Below are positions 12,101 through 24,475 of a stretch of DNA of 64,000 nucleotides, in pieces. This DNA is from Dillenia suffruticosa (Eukaryota; Streptophyta; Magnoliopsida; Dilleniales; Dilleniaceae). The stretch lies in contig JAVTVX010000012.1 in assembly GCA_033439265.1 (NCBI GenBank), positions 30,698,761-30,762,760 of the forward strand. Direction: 5' to 3'. Below the pieces are notes generated by a model, which had not been told where the DNA came from, ran no database searches, and saw only the letters and a list, made by a program, of their open reading frames with translations. Numbering within the stretch: position 1 is the stretch's first letter; every line of letters starts with the position of its first letter. A program made the translations under genes and the position numbers.

Positions 12101-15100
12101 TTAGCTCAACAATTAACAAACTACTTTTAAATTGGTCAGAGTATCTCATAAAGCTATACTTTCTTCCACAAAGACCCAAGATTTAAGATTATTTAGACAT
12201 GACTTTCTATCAATCTAAAGTTCATATGATGTCATTGGTATTGACTTTGAAGACATTTTATTCAAAAACATATGTTGCAAGCAACAAGACATCTCTCCAA
12301 AAGGAAATCAGTAAGTTAACATATACTATTATAGATCTTGTCATATCAAACAATGTCATATTTTTTCTTATTACAACACTGCTCTACTGAGATGTATAAG
12401 GAATGGTCAAATGTCGGATTTCGCATTTCCATTACTTAGATTTTTAAATTAATCTGAGATCTTCATGTCATCTATTCGTTCACAGGGTCTTGATTGTTCT
12501 ATCAATTTGATTTTTAACCTTGTTTATATAATGGTTAAAACATTCAAATGTTTCAGACTTGCGAGAAATCAAATAGATATGGGTAAATCGTATGAAATCA
12601 TCTATAAACGTAATGAAATATGAAGATTCTTGTTTAACCTTCATATTCATTTGATCATAAATATCCGAATGGAGTAATGGTAATAAAAATTCAACTTGCA
12701 TAGCCTTTCCAAATGGTTTTCTCATCATTTTGTCGACAAGTCCATGTTTAACTTAATAATTAACATTCACCCATCACATTGTAAAATTATAAAACCATTT
12801 ATAAACTATCTAAAACCAATGTACATGCCATTCAAATATAATCTAACCTTGTTTTCTTGAATGTTCATTACATAACCAAATTTCAAAAGAATAATAACAG
12901 ATATTGAATTTTGTTAAGTTTCTAGCATGAAGAGAATATCGTTCAGAATGAGAGTTCGATCACTTTATAATTCCAATTTACAAATATCTATTTCTCTAAT
13001 CTCCACTCTTCTATTGTTTCCTGCATAAAAGCCTCTCCTACCAAAAGGCACTTGATGAAATTCTATAAACACATCATAGTTTCTAGTCGCACGGTTTATT
13101 GCTCCTGAGTCTATAATCCACATAGGATAAGAATCAACAAATAAAGCAATACTAAAGATGTATGCCTCACTCAAATAAACATTTTTAGGTATTAACTTTT
13201 CGACTTAGATCATTCATGAGAGAAATGAACAAGAGCTTGGAATTATAGCACTTTAACTTGCTCTTATCTTTTTTCTTTTTGAAGCATCTACTTTGTTTTT
13301 ATGTAATCCGTCTCTAGTCATCTTTATTTTTTGCTTTTGTTCTGGTTCCTTAGAGCTCAAGACTCTCTTGAAACTGGTCTCTAAAATAAAAGTGTCAGTT
13401 GTGGATCTTGTAGCACCAATCTACTTATCCACAAGCTCGATGTGGCAAGCAACATCCAAGAAAGTTTTCACACTATCATTGTAAGTCAAACTAATTTTCA
13501 GGTACTCCTACTTGATAGGAAGGTATCAAATCAAGATTTGAACTTTCTGTTTATCGGAGAGAACATGACCAACTAGATACCACTCTTTAATCATATTAGA
13601 CATGACATTTAGTTGCTATTTGATATTGTGGCCATCTTACTTTTCATATGTATCAAAGTTTATGGTCATTTGTTTAAAATTAGTTATAGTGATACTTCTA
13701 TATTTCTCTTTGAGGTACACTTGAATGATGTGAAGAATTGAATATTACTCACATTCGGGGATCATACCATCAATCACAGAGTTAACCAATATTATTCAAG
13801 CAGTGGAATCTATCATTTTCCATGCCTAGCTAGCATTTTGTTCTGCCCTCCGCGGGACACCATTGCTCATACCAAGATGCTACATGACATGCTTAATATT
13901 TTCTAAGACATTTTGTTCTTTTAGCATATACCATATTTGGTAGTGTCATATCTCGTTATTGTCGTCATTCAATTTGTCACCTCTAGTCAAGTTCATAATA
14001 ATGGATTTCGATACCATGGTCTGAATCTTTAAGAGGGTAGATACAAGTATTCATACTCATATATTATACACAATTTTATATTTTAAAATTAACATTCATG
14101 ATAGATCAATATTAGGTATAAAATAAAAAATTTATTAAGTTCTCAATCATCATCTATAGTTTTAATGAATTACCATAACAAATTTAATTTAAAATTATAA
14201 AATTCAATAAATTTTAAGTAAAAATTATTCATATTCTTCCAACTAAAAAATTGCCTACTTATATATGAAAATTATTTAAATAATATTATAATTCTAGACG
14301 AAAATTACTCAAATTCTATCAATCTAAAAATTTTCATTTAAATACATAAAATATTTAAATAATATTTCAATTTTGGATGAAAATTATTTAAATTCTACCG
14401 ATCCAAAATTTTAATTCAAAAGATTCTAATTTTTTTTGCATATATGATCATACAATTCAATAGATGTAATCAAAATATGTTTAATAGAAATTTTATATTA
14501 AAAAAATTAAAAATTTCTCTAGTACATAATTATGGTCCTAGTAAATAGCCATAACACACACAAAAAAAAACACTAAATATATTATCTCGTTCAAAACAAA
14601 TCCATTCGAGATATTATGTTTACAATTTTTTTAGATAATTTATCTCTAAAAGTAAATCTTCTTGTAGCATGTGGAAAACTATTTACATTTTTGGATGATT
14701 TTCTTTTTTTTTTTTCATTTGGGTCTTTATTTTCTTGATTCTTCATATTTCTATTAATATGGATCTCACATCGTCAAGAAACATTTGCTCTCTCTCAACA
14801 AACAACTTATCAACTACGTTAGCCCAATAAGAAAGTAGAGAATTTCTTAATATATACATATTATCCCTTCAAAAAATAATGACCTAATTCAAGAAATTCC
14901 AAACATTTTTCTTCCATAATCTTCAAATGATCTGATAAAATATAAGATGGGTCTATCTTATAAATCAACATTTAACCCAATTTTACTATATGCTCAGAAC
15001 TTTTCAGTGCTCTAACTCTCTCTCGGAGACCTCCATGAGTGCATCCGACATCACCATTATCCTAGAAAATAGGAACAATATTAGGTCCGCCACATAGTCA

Positions 15101-16025
15101 ACCATAATATTTTAATAAATTTCAAAATATTTATTTAAATGTATTTGTTCAAATCTAAAACAATTTTATATCAGAAAAACTATTTTTCAAATATAAATTA
15201 ATAAGTACAAATTCAAACAACTTATGGGTGGAAAAAACAAATTTTCAACCGCGTAGCCAAAATTAAGGAAATAATTTTCTCAACACATACAATAATTTTC
15301 AGAATTTTTTTGATACTTAATAATTTTTCTACAAATTTTCATAAAATTCCAACCAGAATGGACCTTGCACGTGCCTCCATGTGCCACTGCGATTGGCTAT
15401 GCAAAAAATAAAAAGAAAATGGCCATCCTCACATGCCACCGCCGGCGCATGATACCCATACACTGCATTCCTAGTGGCGGACGGTTATCGGATTTTGGCA
15501 ATCCCCATTTTTGATATCTCTTAGTTCAATCATGACTCAGTTTTCAGATCGAAAGTCTCTGGTCTAGGGTTTGTACCACATGCTCCTCAAGAGTGGGATT
15601 AGCAAATGGGCACTGTTCATCATCTTCCCTGGTGTCATGAAATTTCTACAATTCGACCTTAATTTTAAATGGTCATATTTCTCTTAATTCTTAACTACTT
15701 TCATGTTTTTTATATGATTGAAAAGCTTTTTTTTAGAATATTCTAATCATATAAATTTCAAATTATAAAATATAGTATTTTAAAAAATACGAATACATCA
15801 AATTTTAACTAGAATTTGAAATATCTCATAATGTACTCTACGGCTGCATGTCAAATTTTGCATATTTGATTCTCATGTTATAAGCATACTCTGTTATAAA
15901 ATTGAAAGTATTTCGTCAAATCTATTGTAAGATGCCATTAATGAATCTAAAATATTATTCATGTCATTTTTCATTTTTAATACCCAAAAAAGATAGGAAA
16001 TAACCCAAAACTGCTATGAGATCAA

Positions 16026-16498
16026 TGAAGGTTTTAAACATATCAACAAACATATTTCATATGTAAAAATTATAAAATCCAAATTGGGTTAGAATTATTT
16101 ATCTCTATTGATGATTGAATATTCTAAATTTAAAAAATATCATAAAATCATATTACTTTCTTGATTCACAATCCAAATACCTTTGATAGAATGATCAACT
16201 CTTTTCAAAAAGCCTCTCTTTCTTGAATGTGAGAAGAGTCTGTTGTTACTTTCTCACTCTCAACAATACCTTCTTATCGTTCATTTTTCTTCACTCCTTC
16301 GCATTCACGTTAAAACCAAAAGGCTACAGGGGTTTTCTTGTCTTGAACGAGTTAGAAAAAAAGAGGGAGTTTAGGTGTGATTATCAAAAGCCATTCTCTT
16401 CCTATATTATCTCCCTTCAAAATTCAAATATTAAAGAGGGTTTGGGTTTTGGGACTACCGATATGGGCAGACCCGCACCTATATCTAACAGTGTTACA
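16026..16498 (-). repeat. Right LTR (5' LTR) of the minus-strand copia element
   Basis: Matches the left LTR. Its inner edge at 16026 is set by a degenerate primer-binding complement (ATGAGATCAA) just to the left, compared with the clean CTCTGATACCAA arrangement of the neighbouring element. It ends in TTACA, the complement of TGTAA. Confidence 0.65.
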
Positions 16499-16735
16499 CA
16501 ACGATTTGAACACTGAATATCACGGTTAGGGGAAATAGATCGTGACAACTAAACTGTTTTCTTAAAAATTGATAAATATATTTCAAATGTTAAACAAAAA
16601 AAAAAGGCGTACCCAATGTCAAAATTCCCACATTGTAGGGTCTGGGGAAGGTAAATAAAATACGAAAAATAAATTTCAAATGTTAATTAAAGGTAACAAA
16701 ATATTTGATTCTTTCTCAATTTTTAATTTTTATAT
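16499..16735. other. Short spacer between two copia elements
   Basis: AT-rich sequence of about 240 bp. Nothing else is recognised apart from the target duplication TATAT at 16731-16735. Confidence 0.5.
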
Positions 16736-17111
16736 TGTAAGTTATGGGGGTACCGGGTCGGGTCGCCCATGTGGGTTTGACCCAAACCCATTTCCCTTTT
16801 GAATTTTCAAAAGGAGGGAAGGGAGGGAGTGGTTTTTTAAGAGAAAAACCAACTCCAACTCCCTAATAACCATCCATCTCATCCATGGTGCTCTTGAAGG
16901 TTGAGAGAGGATAAGAAAATGGTGAGGAAGAAGATAGATCTATACCATAATTCCATTGCATGAAAAAGACTCTTGGATTGTGAATGAAAAAGGAGATTGA
17001 TCCATTGGTGACATTCTTCGGAACCGTACATCGAAAATGTTAGTGATCTGACTCTAAATCTTAGGACATTAAACATTTATTTCACTATAAATGCACAAGA
17101 GAATGCTTTCA
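16736..17111 (+). repeat. 5' LTR of the plus-strand copia element
   Basis: Direct repeat of 24100-24475, 376 bp, with TG...CA ends. It contains a mirror-like GGGTTTGACCCAAACCC block. Confidence 0.9.
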
Positions 17112-17112
17112 T

Positions 17113-17123
17113 TGGTATCAGAG
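17113..17123 (+). other. Primer-binding site (tRNA-iMet) of the plus-strand copia element
   Basis: TGGTATCAGAG one base after the 5' LTR. Confidence 0.85.
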
Positions 17124-18084
17124 TATGATTTAGGGTGTTTCCTATTTTTTAATGTATTTTCGAGTTTCATTTTTCTTTAAAAAATTAAAAATGGTAACTT
17201 TGATAATAGACTACGAAATGCTTTGAAATTTGAAAGGTAGAGTACTCATAATGTTAGAATTGATCTGCAAAGTTTCATACATGGCCATTATGTATTTTTG
17301 AAGAAAAATGAAACCCTAGTCGAAAATAAAAATGCTAATATCTATTTGCGTGATAAGTTTCATGATTTAATACTTGTATGGTTAAATTCCCCATAAAAAA
17401 TCCTTTCCAACCATATAAAGAACATACAAAACGGTTCAGAAATGAATGAGATATGATTTATGGAAATTAGAGTTAAAATGCAGAAAAAAACAGAAAAAAA
17501 AAATTTTTTTGCATGAAGAAGACTAAGTGACATCAGCAGTGACGTCAGCACAAGCCCACTCTCGGGCCGTGGGCTGTGAAGCCCAAACGTCATGATCCAG
17601 AGCTCAGATCAGAAAACTGACAGCACCATTAGATTCAGAGACTCCAAAAATTGGGGGTAGGCAAAATCCGGTAGCCGGATTCCGCCAGGAAGGCGGCGCG
17701 TGGGCTTCAGGCACCGCCGCCACCAAGTGGCGCGTGAGCGCGCGTGAGGCACCCTCTCAGGCCCCTTTTTTTAATTTATTTTTATTATTTTTTGATTGTT
17801 TTTTCTGTAATTTTAAATTATTTTTTTTACTAAAAGTATTTATTAATTTTAAATTAGTAAATTTTATTTGAAAATTGCAGAAAAATCAATTAACAAGTGA
17901 GATAAAATTCTGAAAATTTCTCACATGTTTGAAAAAATATTTTCTAGTTTATGTCTACGTGAATTAAATTCTTATAACACATATTTGATTTGTACTCGTT
18001 GATTTAAGTATAAATTGTGGATAGTGTTTTAAAATTTTTTGGTTGACTTCGTGTCCAATCTAATATTTACTCCATTTTAGGGAT

Positions 18085-18579
18085 ATGGTGAGAATCATAT
18101 GTACCCTTGCACCTCTCCGGGGGAGATGCAGAGATGAGAGGACCCCGGAACGTTTGGCAAAGTTATATATGATGTTGCATTATAAGATGAAAGCAACGCA
18201 TACTTTGCCGCAACATTTGTGGGTTATGAGTCGAAAACGTTATGAACTTCGGCGTTTGGGTTACTGGTTTAGAGGTGACGAAGCCGAGATTAAAATTATA
18301 AGAAACTCCCTCTCTGATCATTTAGTTGGAATGGTTGACAAAATATTAGAGGATAATAAGTGTCTCTACCTCAAGGATTTCAGACTAAAATTTCTTAAGA
18401 TGTGGAGAGCTAAGGAGATAGAAATTAAAATGAAAAGGGCGTTGTCTCTAAAGATCAATGGCTCTACACCCCAAGCTGTTAGGAAATTCACTCCAAGAGA
18501 TAGACTTTCAGTTGGGATGGTCAATATGGTCACTCGCATGTATATGGAAGATAAGAAAGATAAGAAAAATGAAATTTGA
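18085..18579 (+). CDS. Extra open frame of unknown function between 5' LTR and gag of the copia element
   Basis: A 164-residue frame lies about 970 bp after the 5' LTR and 400 bp before gag, in the sense direction. The predicted protein is basic, with many K and R residues, and ends in a K/D-rich tail. It has no knuckle, protease, transmembrane stretch or other motif I recognise. It is not the usual copia gag, which starts at about 18984. A clearly related stretch sits in the same place in the older minus-strand element (about 15090-14730), aligning around TTATG...GAAAA...TTGGGTTA and AAGAAACTCCC. It may be a family-specific extra frame, part of a long leader, or captured host sequence. Function unknown. 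Confidence 0.5.
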   Translation: MVRIICTLAPLRGRCRDERTPERLAKLYMMLHYKMKATHTLPQHLWVMSRKRYELRRLGYWFRGDEAEIKIIRNSLSDHLVGMVDKILEDNKCLYLKDFRLKFLKMWRAKEIEIKMKRALSLKINGSTPQAVRKFTPRDRLSVGMVNMVTRMYMEDKKDKKNEI

Positions 18580-21500
18580 TTATATATATATTTTTTTTCT
18601 TTGTGCATAGTTATCTACTGTAATGAGAACAATGCCATGAACATATAATGTAATTTTTTTTATATGTATCAACAATGTGCATACTTTGTATATTTATGCG
18701 AGCATGTGAAGAGATATGTTCTAAATTCACATGATTTTAGTAGGAGTTTTTAGGTTGGTAGAATTTAAGTAATTCTTACCTAAAACTGAAAGAATTTTGC
18801 TACTTTGAAATCAAATTTAAGATAATCAAACATTTGGATGATGAATGATGATTGGGAACTTAATGATCTTAAAAGTTTATACCTTATGTTCGTTTATGAT
18901 AAATTTATTAGATTTCATATATAAAATTATATGAATGAATGAGCATGAATACTTATAATAATCTCTCTTTGAAAACCCAGACCATGGCATTGAAATCAAT
19001 AATAGTAGATTTGAATAAAGGTGATAAGTTTAATGGCAAAAATTATGACATTTGGCTCCACAAGATATGGTATGTGCTGGAAGAGTAGGATGCCTTGGAG
19101 GGTATCAACCATATCATGCAAGACCCTGGAATTGGAAACACTGCTCAACAGAGAAGAGATCAAGAAGCTTACCAGGCGTGGAAGAAGAAAAATTCCACCG
19201 CACGTGACATTCTGATTAGTTCTGTAGTTGATGATCTCATACATGAATGTAAGCAATTCCTTACTGTTCATGACATATAGGTATACCTCAGAGAGAAGTA
19301 TGGAGGTACCAGTGTGATCCGTCTGAGACAGTTGACTATCAAGTTTGACACGTACAAAAAGAAGTCTGATTACAATATCAAACTATACCTCAGAATTATG
19401 TCAAACATGATAAGGGAATTGAAATCAGCATGTCATGTTTTATCTTATGAGCAATAGGTTCAAGCTTTAATCCGATCCCTTCCAGACCAGTGGGAGCACT
19501 TGAAGGTCAATCTGACTCACAATGATAGCATTAAGACTTTCGCTGATGTTGCTCGCCACGTAGAACTCGAAGATAAGCGGCTTGGTACTGTAAAATCGAT
19601 TTCTAATGCCTTTGTAGTTGAGTCAAGTTCCTAGAAAGTTGCGGGTTTTAAACGGAAAGGGAACAAGAACAAGGGCAAGAAAGGGAACGACATTGCGGAA
19701 GGGTTTAAGAAGAGCAAATCCAACCGCAAGAACAAGCGCAAGCGCAAGCGGTTTTGGAAAAAGAATGATAAGAGCAAACTGAAGTGCTACAATTGCAAAA
19801 CTCTTGATCATTTCGCTTGAAAATGTCCCGAGCCGAAAAAGGTAACACCTTGTAACGCTTCTCTAAGTGTTATATATGTCTCTAGCACTGTTTTACTTTC
19901 TGAATCATATCCTGTGTAGATTATAGATTCAGGAGTAACAGACCATGTGACGAGAGATCGAGAAGCGTTCGTGGACTGTCGTCGAGTTCCTCCTGGTGCA
20001 ATATGGATATATGTAGGAAACAATACAAGAGTAGAAGTCAAAGGGATTGGTACTTGCAAACTGGAGTTACGAAGTGATCAAACTCTAATCTTACATGATA
20101 TTCTCTTTGTATCGGAAATTCGACGAAATTTAGTCTCTATTATTGTTCTTCTTAAACTAGGCTATGACTTGAACTTTGCTCGTGTAGGGTTTGTATTTAT
20201 AATAGTGGTGTGTTTTATGGTACTGGACATCTGTTAAATGGATTTCTTACTTTCAATTGTGACAGACAAATGTTTAACTGTTATACTGATCGTTATATTT
20301 CATTAAATGTTTGTTCTTCTAGTAATGTTAATATCGATGACAAAGTATGGCATGTTAGACTTGGTCACATAGGGTAGGATAGGATGAATCGACTTCTGAA
20401 AGCAGAACTATTGGGTTTGCTTACTAAAGTTGATTTACCGAATTGTGAATATTGTCTTGTCGGGAAGATGACTCGAAAACCTTTTGGAAAAGCCGTGAGG
20501 GCTGAACTTCCATTACAATTGGTTCACTCTGACATTTGTGGTCCAATGAATGTGAAGGTTAGGCATGGAGTGTTGTATTTCATTACTTTTATTGATAATT
20601 TCACGCGTTTTGGTCATGTCTATTTGATTACTCACAAGTCTAAAACACTTGAGTGTTTTCGACGTTATATAAATGAAGTGGAGAATCAAATGGATAGAAC
20701 GATTAAAGCCTTAAGGACAGATCGAGGGCGTGAATATCTATCAGATCAGTTCAATGATCTGTGTAATGAAAAAGGAAGAATTAGACAATTGACTATTCCC
20801 CACACGCCTCAATAGCAATAAAATGGTGTTGCTGAGAAAAGGAATAGGACGTTATTGGAAATGACGAGATCTATGATGGCGCACGCTAACTTGCCAATTT
20901 CATTTTGGGGAGATGCATTATTAACTGCGACCTATATTTTAAATAGAGTGCCTTCAAAAACAGTACCCATAACACCGTACGAACTTTGGACTGGTAGGAC
21001 ACCAAGTCTGACTAATCTCAGACCTTGGGGATCGGCAGCATATGTTTATGACCTTTCTAATAAATTTGGAAAGTTTGGTCCCCGGGGGAAGAAATGTATC
21101 TTTATTAGATATTCTCATCAGTCAAAAGGTTATCTATTCATCGGTGAAAGAGAAGATGGTACTGTAACCGAAATTGAATCACGAAATGTGACATTTTGGA
21201 AAATGATTTTCTTAGTAAAGGTGATATAACAAAAGGAGAACCTTTGTTTGAATTAAATAATTCAAATGATAGTTCCGTGTAGGATGGATCAAGGGAACTA
21301 CAAGAAGTTGAATCCCTAGATAATCGTAGTGGGAGGGATTCAAATTCTAATGATCCAACCGAATCGTCAATTCGGAAAAGTACTAGGAAAGGTGTGCCCA
21401 AACGTCATTACGAAATTGAAGGGCACACTTTTATCATTTCTCCGCAGGACGAGGATGAGCCGAAAAATGTGAACGAGGCTTTATCTTGTCCTGCTAAGGA

Positions 21501-24099
21501 TGAGTGGATAAAAGCAAGGGAGGAAGAAATAGAGTTGATGGATTCCAACTATGTTTGAGAACTGGTTGATTTTCCACCTGGGTGCAAATCTATTGGGAAC
21601 AAATGGGTTCTTAAGGTTAAACGTAAAGCTGATATAACAATTGAGAGGTACAAAGGTCGGTTGCTGGCAAAAGGTTATACCCAACAAGAGAGTATTGATT
21701 ATGAAGAAACATTTTCACCAGTAATGAGATTTGCCTCTATTCGCCTATTGTTAGCTATTGTAGCCAATTTAGATTTAGAATTACATCAAATGGATGTGAA
21801 GACTGCGTTTCTCAACGGAGAACTTAAAGAAAAAATCTACATGGAACAACCAATAGGTTTCATAGTTAAAGGTCAAGAAAACAAAGTTTGTAAATTGAAT
21901 AGATCAATTTATGGCCTCAAACAGTCTTCAAGACAATGGTATTTGAGGTTTCATAAATCCGTAATCTCTTACGACTTCGTAATGATAGACGAAGACCATT
22001 GTGTTTACGTGAAAAAGTCCAATGATATGTTTGTAATTCTAAGCCTGTATGTCGATGACATATTGTTAGCCGGAAATGATATGGAGTATGTCCTGAATAT
22101 CAAAAGTTGGTTATCATCAAATTTTGAAATGAAGGACATGGGTGAAGCAGAGTACATACTGGGTGTTAAGATCCACAGAGATCGTTCTAAGAGATTGTTA
22201 GCCTTATCTCAAGAATCTTATATTAAAAAGATTTTGGAACGATTTAGGATGGATAGCTGTAAACCTATTGATACTCCTGTGGCTAAAGGTGAAAATTTAA
22301 GTTTAGCAATGTACCCAAAGACCGCTGAAGAAAAGCATGAGATGTCAAAAGTACCGTATTCCAGCGCTGTTGGGAGTCTGATGTACGTTATGATGTGTAC
22401 TCGCCCTGACATCTGCTATGCCGTGGGTTTGGTCAGCAGGTATCAATCCAATCCAGGTAAAGGTCACTGGACAACTGTGAAGAAGATTCTAAGATACCTG
22501 AAAAGAATTGCAAATTATTCCCTTTGTTATCAAGGAAATGACTTGTTATTGAGCGGATACACAGATACTGATTGGGGTGGTGACTTAGATGAACGTAAGT
22601 CCACCTCAGGTTATGTTTTCTTGCTAAATAAAGGTGTCATCTCTTGGAGAAGTAAGAAACAAACATGTGTATCACTGTCGACGATGGAAGCAGAGTTTGT
22701 AGCTTGTGTTTCAGCAGTTCAGGAGTGTGTTTGGTTAAAACGGTTTTTACAATATTTAGGGATCGTAAGCAACATAGTGGGAGCTGTGACAATTTATTGT
22801 GATAGTCAATCAGCTATAACTTATACAAGAGATCCCAAATATCATGGGAAAACTAAACACATTGATACGAAATTCAATTTTATTCGGGACATTGTTGAAA
22901 AGAGAGATGTGATATTGAAGTATTTATCTACGCATTTAATGGTGGTTGATCCATTTACGAAACCGATACCTAGAGATGTATTTCTGAAACATGTAAAATC
23001 TCTAGGATTGCGTAGAGTGTAATGTATGTATAAGCAATGAACGTGATGTAATGCTCATTATTATATGACATTTGAATTTGTTTGTATTTGCGAGTTCTTA
23101 TGTCTTGATTAAAAAGTATGTCGGATAAGTTTAGAAGATTGGCTCTCTCACACGAGCAATCGCCTCTAATATCTATGTGATATGTAGAGATGAGACAATA
23201 TTAATTTTGGATAATTAACATAAATTAGCCACCTTAGTACAGAACTAAGATGAGATTATCGTTGATATTTACTTATTTGATAATCGAAATGGATTTCCCA
23301 CAATCCATTACACTTGTCTAGAAGTCAGGTGTGGTTTTCTATTGGAAAAGTGATTTTTTGAAGGATTTATAAGAAGAGAGAATCAAGTCAGTATCGTGAT
23401 ATACTTGAATTAAAATCTGTACGATATATTATAATTTTGAAATAGACATACGCTTCTAAAAAATAGAAAAGGTATCGTAGCACGTGTTCATACCACGTGT
23501 GTTTTCAGTGACCCTATGGGTAATGAATTGATAAATCTCTCTATCTCATTGTGTGAGACCTAGAGGTTTGTAATTAATCTCATTTAATACCCTTAAGACT
23601 TTTGCCTATTTCTTGAAAGTTTATTTTTAGTGTTGCTAGTTTAGCATGTAACCAATAGATCATACTTGATTCGGTTTTGCGGTGCATGACTAGAAAAGCA
23701 GCTAAAATGAAGTGGAAAGATAGTAGTGCGAAAAGAAAACTGTCTTAAAGTTTGTACGTAATTTTTGTATTCACAGACTGGCCAGTTATGTTTTTAACTT
23801 GAAATTTTGAAACATAATTGTGAATGCATAGTTGAGATGAGTCGAGTATGCTCTCGTTCATTAATAGAGGGATAAGAGGTACAATGACTCTGTATATAGT
23901 AAAAAGAGGTCTGGGGTATAGCGAGACTTGATATTCTCATAGTATTAGATCTTGAACTGCTATATATCCTTAAACGATGTGTAGCTATGAGCTCTTGATA
24001 TATTCGCTGGTCATACGATCTATTTGTCTGTATGAAATCGATGGTATATGGAAGTGATTGAGCAAAATGTAGGTCTAACGCTCATGTGCGAGTGAGAGA

Positions 24100-24475
24100 T
24101 GTAAGTTATGGGGGTAGCGGGTCGGGTCGCCCATATGGGTTTGACCCAAACCCATTTCCCTTTTGAATTTTCAAAAGGAGGAAAGAGAGGGAGTGGTTTT
24201 TTAAGAGAAAAACCAACTCCAATTCCCTAATAACCATCCATCCCATCCATGGTACTCTTGAAGGTTGAGAGAGAACAAGAAAATGGTGAGGAAGAAGATA
24301 GATCTATACTATAATTCCATTGCATGAAAAAAACTCTTGGATTGTGAATGAAAAAGGAGATTGATCCATTGGTGACATTTTTTGGACCTGTACATCGAAA
24401 AAGTTAGTGATCCGATCCTAAATCTTGAGACATTAAATATTTATTTCACTATAAATGTATAAAAGAATGCTTTCA
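24100..24475 (+). repeat. 3' LTR of the plus-strand copia element
   Basis: Same length as the 5' LTR and about 93% identical by eye. Followed directly by the second TATAT. Confidence 0.9.

Larger units (their letters stand above)
8681..16498 (-). mobile_element. Ty1/copia LTR retrotransposon, minus strand, old and heavily broken
   Basis: LTRs of about 470 bp lie at 8681-9150 and 16026-16498. Between them on the minus strand come copia parts in the right order for a minus-strand element: leader and gag region (about 15100-13200), protease region with an IIDSGA motif (about 13100), integrase core with HSDI and FITFIDDFIRF (about 12650), and RNase H end with SSIAYTRDFKY (about 10450). A decayed primer-binding site lies left of 16026. 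The LTRs differ at roughly one base in five, so it is old (many millions of years at usual plant LTR rates). The frames are interrupted many times. It is related to the plus-strand copy at 16736-24475, with similar LTR and protein sequences. Outer LTR ends are good to a few bases; no target duplication was confirmed. Confidence 0.8.
16736..24475 (+). mobile_element. Ty1/copia LTR retrotransposon, plus strand, complete ends, broken coding region
   Basis: LTRs of 376 bp each (16736-17111 and 24100-24475) begin TGTAAG and end TTCA, flanked by the 5-bp target duplication TATAT (16731-16735 and 24476-24480). A tRNA-iMet primer-binding site follows the 5' LTR. Internal parts in copia order: an extra open frame (18085-18579), gag (about 18984-19850) with a CYNCKTLDHFA knuckle, protease (IIDSG, about 19925), integrase (HSDICGP, about 20525), reverse transcriptase (DVKTAFLNGEL, YVDDILLAG) and RNase H (SLSTMEAEF, ITYTRDPKYHGK) to about 23022. 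Roughly five or more breaks interrupt gag and pol, so it is inactive, though the RT-RNase H part remains open. The LTRs differ at about 25 of 376 sites (near 7%), which suggests two to three million years at commonly used plant rates (inference). Confidence 0.9.
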
